A DNA stretch of 22,367 nucleotides. Source: Clostridiales bacterium UBA6468 (GTDB taxonomy: Bacteria > Bacillota > Clostridia > Oscillospirales > Oscillospiraceae). A model generated the notes under the pieces. That model was given only the letters and a program-made list of their open reading frames with translations. It was not told the DNA's origin and did no database searches. Positions 21,124-22,367 of this stretch are shown piece by piece. Each line of letters opens with the position of its first letter. The stretch's first letter is position 1. Location of the stretch: the NCBI GenBank assembly GCA_002436765.1, contig DJNI01000064.1:9271-31637 (forward strand), in the 5' to 3' direction. A program made the position numbers and the translations under genes.

Positions 21124-21906
21124 ATGAAAAAGAGCATTGCGTGGATCTTGACCGTTACCATGATACTGGCGCTTCTGACCGGCTGCGGCAGCGAATCCGC
21201 AAAATCCGATATGGAGTACGTCAAGAAGAAAGGTAAGCTCATCGTCGGGATCACCGACTATGAGCCCATGGACTACAAGGACGAAAACGGTGAGTGGACC
21301 GGCTTCGACGCCGAGTTCGCCCGGATGTTCGCCAAGGAGCTGGGCGTGGACTGCGCGTTCTTCGTTATCGCCGACTGGGGTCAGAAGTTCTTTGAGCTGG
21401 ATTCCAAGAACATCGACGCCATCTGGAACGGCATGACCATCACCGATGAGGTGACCCTGAACACCAGCTGCTCAAATCCCTACGTGGTCAATGCCCAGGT
21501 GGTCGTGATGAAGGCCGACGTGGTTGGCAATTACACGGACACGGACAGCCTGAAAGACCTGACCTTTGCCGTGGAAAGCGGCTCCGCCGGTGAGGATGCC
21601 ATCAAGGATCTGGGCATCACCGATTACGTGGCGGTGCAGGATCAGACAAACGCCGTCATGGAGGTTTCCGCCGGTACTGCCGACGCCTGTGTCGTGGACA
21701 TCACCCTGGCCAACGCCATGACCGGTGAGGGCACCAGCTACGATGACCTGGCTTCCGGCATCAGCCTGACCTCCGAGGAGTACGGTGTAGGCTTCCGTAA
21801 GGGATCCGACCTGACCGACGCCTTCAACAGTTTTTTGGAAAAGTGCCTCGCCGACGGTTCCCTTCAGGCGCTGGCCGATAAGTACAGCCTGACGCTGGTC
21901 GGCTGA
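21124..21906 (+). CDS. ABC transporter polar amino-acid binding lipoprotein
   Basis: Extracellular solute-binding protein of family 3, delivering an amino acid to its permease. The 260-residue protein has a lipoprotein signal ending LLTGC (Cys21). The binding-protein lobes follow: GKLIVGITDYEPMDYKDENGEWTGFDAEFA, DAIWNGMTIT, SNPYVVNAQVVVMK and AVESGSAGEDA, ending in ALADKYSLT. ATG 21124 is chosen because AAAGGA precedes it and it gives a proper signal peptide; an ATG seven codons earlier would add charged residues before the signal. The permease begins 139 bases downstream, with two hairpins between. Exact ligand is not readable. Confidence 0.93.
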   Translation: MKKSIAWILTVTMILALLTGCGSESAKSDMEYVKKKGKLIVGITDYEPMDYKDENGEWTGFDAEFARMFAKELGVDCAFFVIADWGQKFFELDSKNIDAIWNGMTITDEVTLNTSCSNPYVVNAQVVVMKADVVGNYTDTDSLKDLTFAVESGSAGEDAIKDLGITDYVAVQDQTNAVMEVSAGTADACVVDITLANAMTGEGTSYDDLASGISLTSEEYGVGFRKGSDLTDAFNSFLEKCLADGSLQALADKYSLTLVG

Positions 21907-21920
21907 TAGGATCCAATTAA

Positions 21921-21987
21921 AGGCAACACCGCACAATTTGACAAGAAGACGGCTGAGGCTCGCAGGAACAATTGTGCGGTGCTGCCT
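21921..21987. repeat. Imperfect inverted repeat between binding protein and permease genes
   Basis: A 17-base arm AGGCAACACCGCACAAT (21921-21937) pairs with ATTGTGCGGTGCTGCCT (21971-21987) at 16 of 17 positions, around a 33-base spacer. No T run follows. It may be a dispersed palindromic (MITE- or REP-like) element or an mRNA-stabilising stem at the 3' end of the binding-protein message. Only one copy is in the window. Confidence 0.75.
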
Positions 21988-22000
21988 AAAGTAAAAAACA

Positions 22001-22024
22001 GGCGCCGGTGGTATCACCGGCGCC
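22001..22024 (+). other. Perfect hairpin between binding protein and permease genes
   Basis: Ten-base-pair perfect stem GGCGCCGGTG/CACCGGCGCC with a GTAT loop, 21 bases before the permease start codon and next to its ribosome binding site. No T run follows on the forward strand (an A run precedes it), so it is not a good forward terminator. It may impede exonucleases or lower downstream expression, giving more binding protein than permease, a common pattern in such operons. Confidence 0.65.
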
Positions 22025-22045
22025 CATTGGAGAGAGGTATCCATT

Positions 22046-22367
22046 ATGTTCCTTCCGGTGACAATGGAGCTTTTAGGAGGCTTCTGGGAAACCGTAAAAA
22101 TCTTTTTTTTGACGCTGGCGTTCGCCCTGCCGTTGGGACTGGTGGTGGCCTTCGGCTCCATGAGCCGGTTCCGCCCGCTGAAACGGCTGACCCGGTGGTT
22201 TGTCTGGGTCATTCGCGGCACGCCGCTGATGCTCCAGCTGATTGTGATGTTCTACGGTCCCGGTCTGCTGTTCGGCATTCACGGGCTGGGACGGTTTGAA
22301 GCCGTCGTCGTAGCCTTCGTCATCAATTATGCCTGCTATTTTTCGGAGATCTACCGCGGCGGCATCG
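22046..22367 (+). CDS. Polar amino-acid ABC transporter permease, 3' end outside window
   Basis: Membrane subunit of the importer encoded with the preceding binding lipoprotein. The visible 107 residues start MFLPVTMELLGGFWETVKIFFLTL, the usual opening of HisM/GlnP-type permeases. They continue through ALPLGLVVAFGSMSR, VWVIRGTPLMLQL and VAFVINYACYFSEIYRGGI, where EIYRGGI is the start of the conserved EAA-type loop that contacts the ATPase. At least two membrane segments are visible. GAGAGAGG lies at 22030-22037, eight bases before the ATG. The gene continues past the window edge; an ATPase subunit is expected downstream. Confidence 0.93.
   Translation, partial: MFLPVTMELLGGFWETVKIFFLTLAFALPLGLVVAFGSMSRFRPLKRLTRWFVWVIRGTPLMLQLIVMFYGPGLLFGIHGLGRFEAVVVAFVINYACYFSEIYRGGI

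Noticed and set aside
21979..22299. 106-codon forward frame at the right edge
   Set aside because: It runs through the hairpin and overlaps the permease in another frame; the permease frame from 22046 shows clear family motifs.
1..22367. CRISPR arrays, tRNA or rRNA genes, transposases, phage genes
   Set aside because: No regularly spaced repeats, no cloverleaf-like genes and no transposase or integrase motif were seen on either strand.

Overview
The window looks like a chromosomal segment of a GC-rich anaerobic Firmicute, most likely a clostridial Oscillospiraceae/Ruminococcaceae-type organism. This rests on near-consensus TTGACA/TATAAT promoters, strong AGGAGG ribosome binding sites, a zinc-ribbon L33 gene rpmG leading secE-nusG-rplK-rplA, an L10 leader with an attenuator, and the comEC-holA pair. 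The taxonomic call is inference; no rRNA is present. Both window edges cut genes (alaS on the left, an ABC permease on the right).

Layout. (1) 1-2147: 3' part of alaS, closed by a terminator. (2) 2211-7950: a tight forward run of comEC, holA, an RNase M5-like Toprim gene and an ABC-F ATPase. (3) 8030-8857: an Mrp/NBP35-type Fe-S scaffold ATPase with its own consensus promoter, meeting at a shared bidirectional terminator the reverse-strand GH3 beta-N-acetylhexosaminidase-like lipoprotein (8887-10041). (4) 10164-11078: a reverse-strand polytopic membrane protein of unknown function. (5) 11223-18306, reverse strand: ribosomal and transcription genes rpmG-secE-nusG-rplK-rplA and rplJ-rplL. These two operons are usually adjacent but are here separated by a 3.6-kb, partly AT-richer cassette (12434-16017). 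(6) 18536-18955: ruvX, abutting a pair of half-size TauE/SafE transporter genes on the reverse strand. (7) 19804-20907: a DUF2974-type alpha/beta hydrolase behind a perfect PerR/Fur-like 7-1-7 palindrome. (8) 21124-22367: a polar amino-acid ABC importer, binding lipoprotein then permease, with two hairpins between them.

The least ordinary part is the cassette between rplA and rplJ. From one intergenic region two good promoters fire in opposite directions. Rightward: a PadR regulator, a small membrane protein and a small secreted protein. Leftward: a secreted protein and two single-span membrane-anchored extracytoplasmic proteins. Apart from PadR, none of these has a function I can name. The arrangement suggests a PadR-controlled cell-surface or secreted module inserted at a conserved housekeeping locus. 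The PadR frame appears to have lost its natural stop through a one-base change in a G run.

Transcription signals are unusually readable. Promoters with 17-bp spacing precede mrp, the GH3 gene, rplJ, rpmG, padR, the divergent secreted gene and the ABC binding protein. Intrinsic terminators close alaS, mrp/GH3, the membrane protein gene, rplL, the cassette's left arm and rplA. No tRNA, rRNA, CRISPR, insertion sequence or phage gene was seen, and no gene-free stretch exceeds 300 bases.
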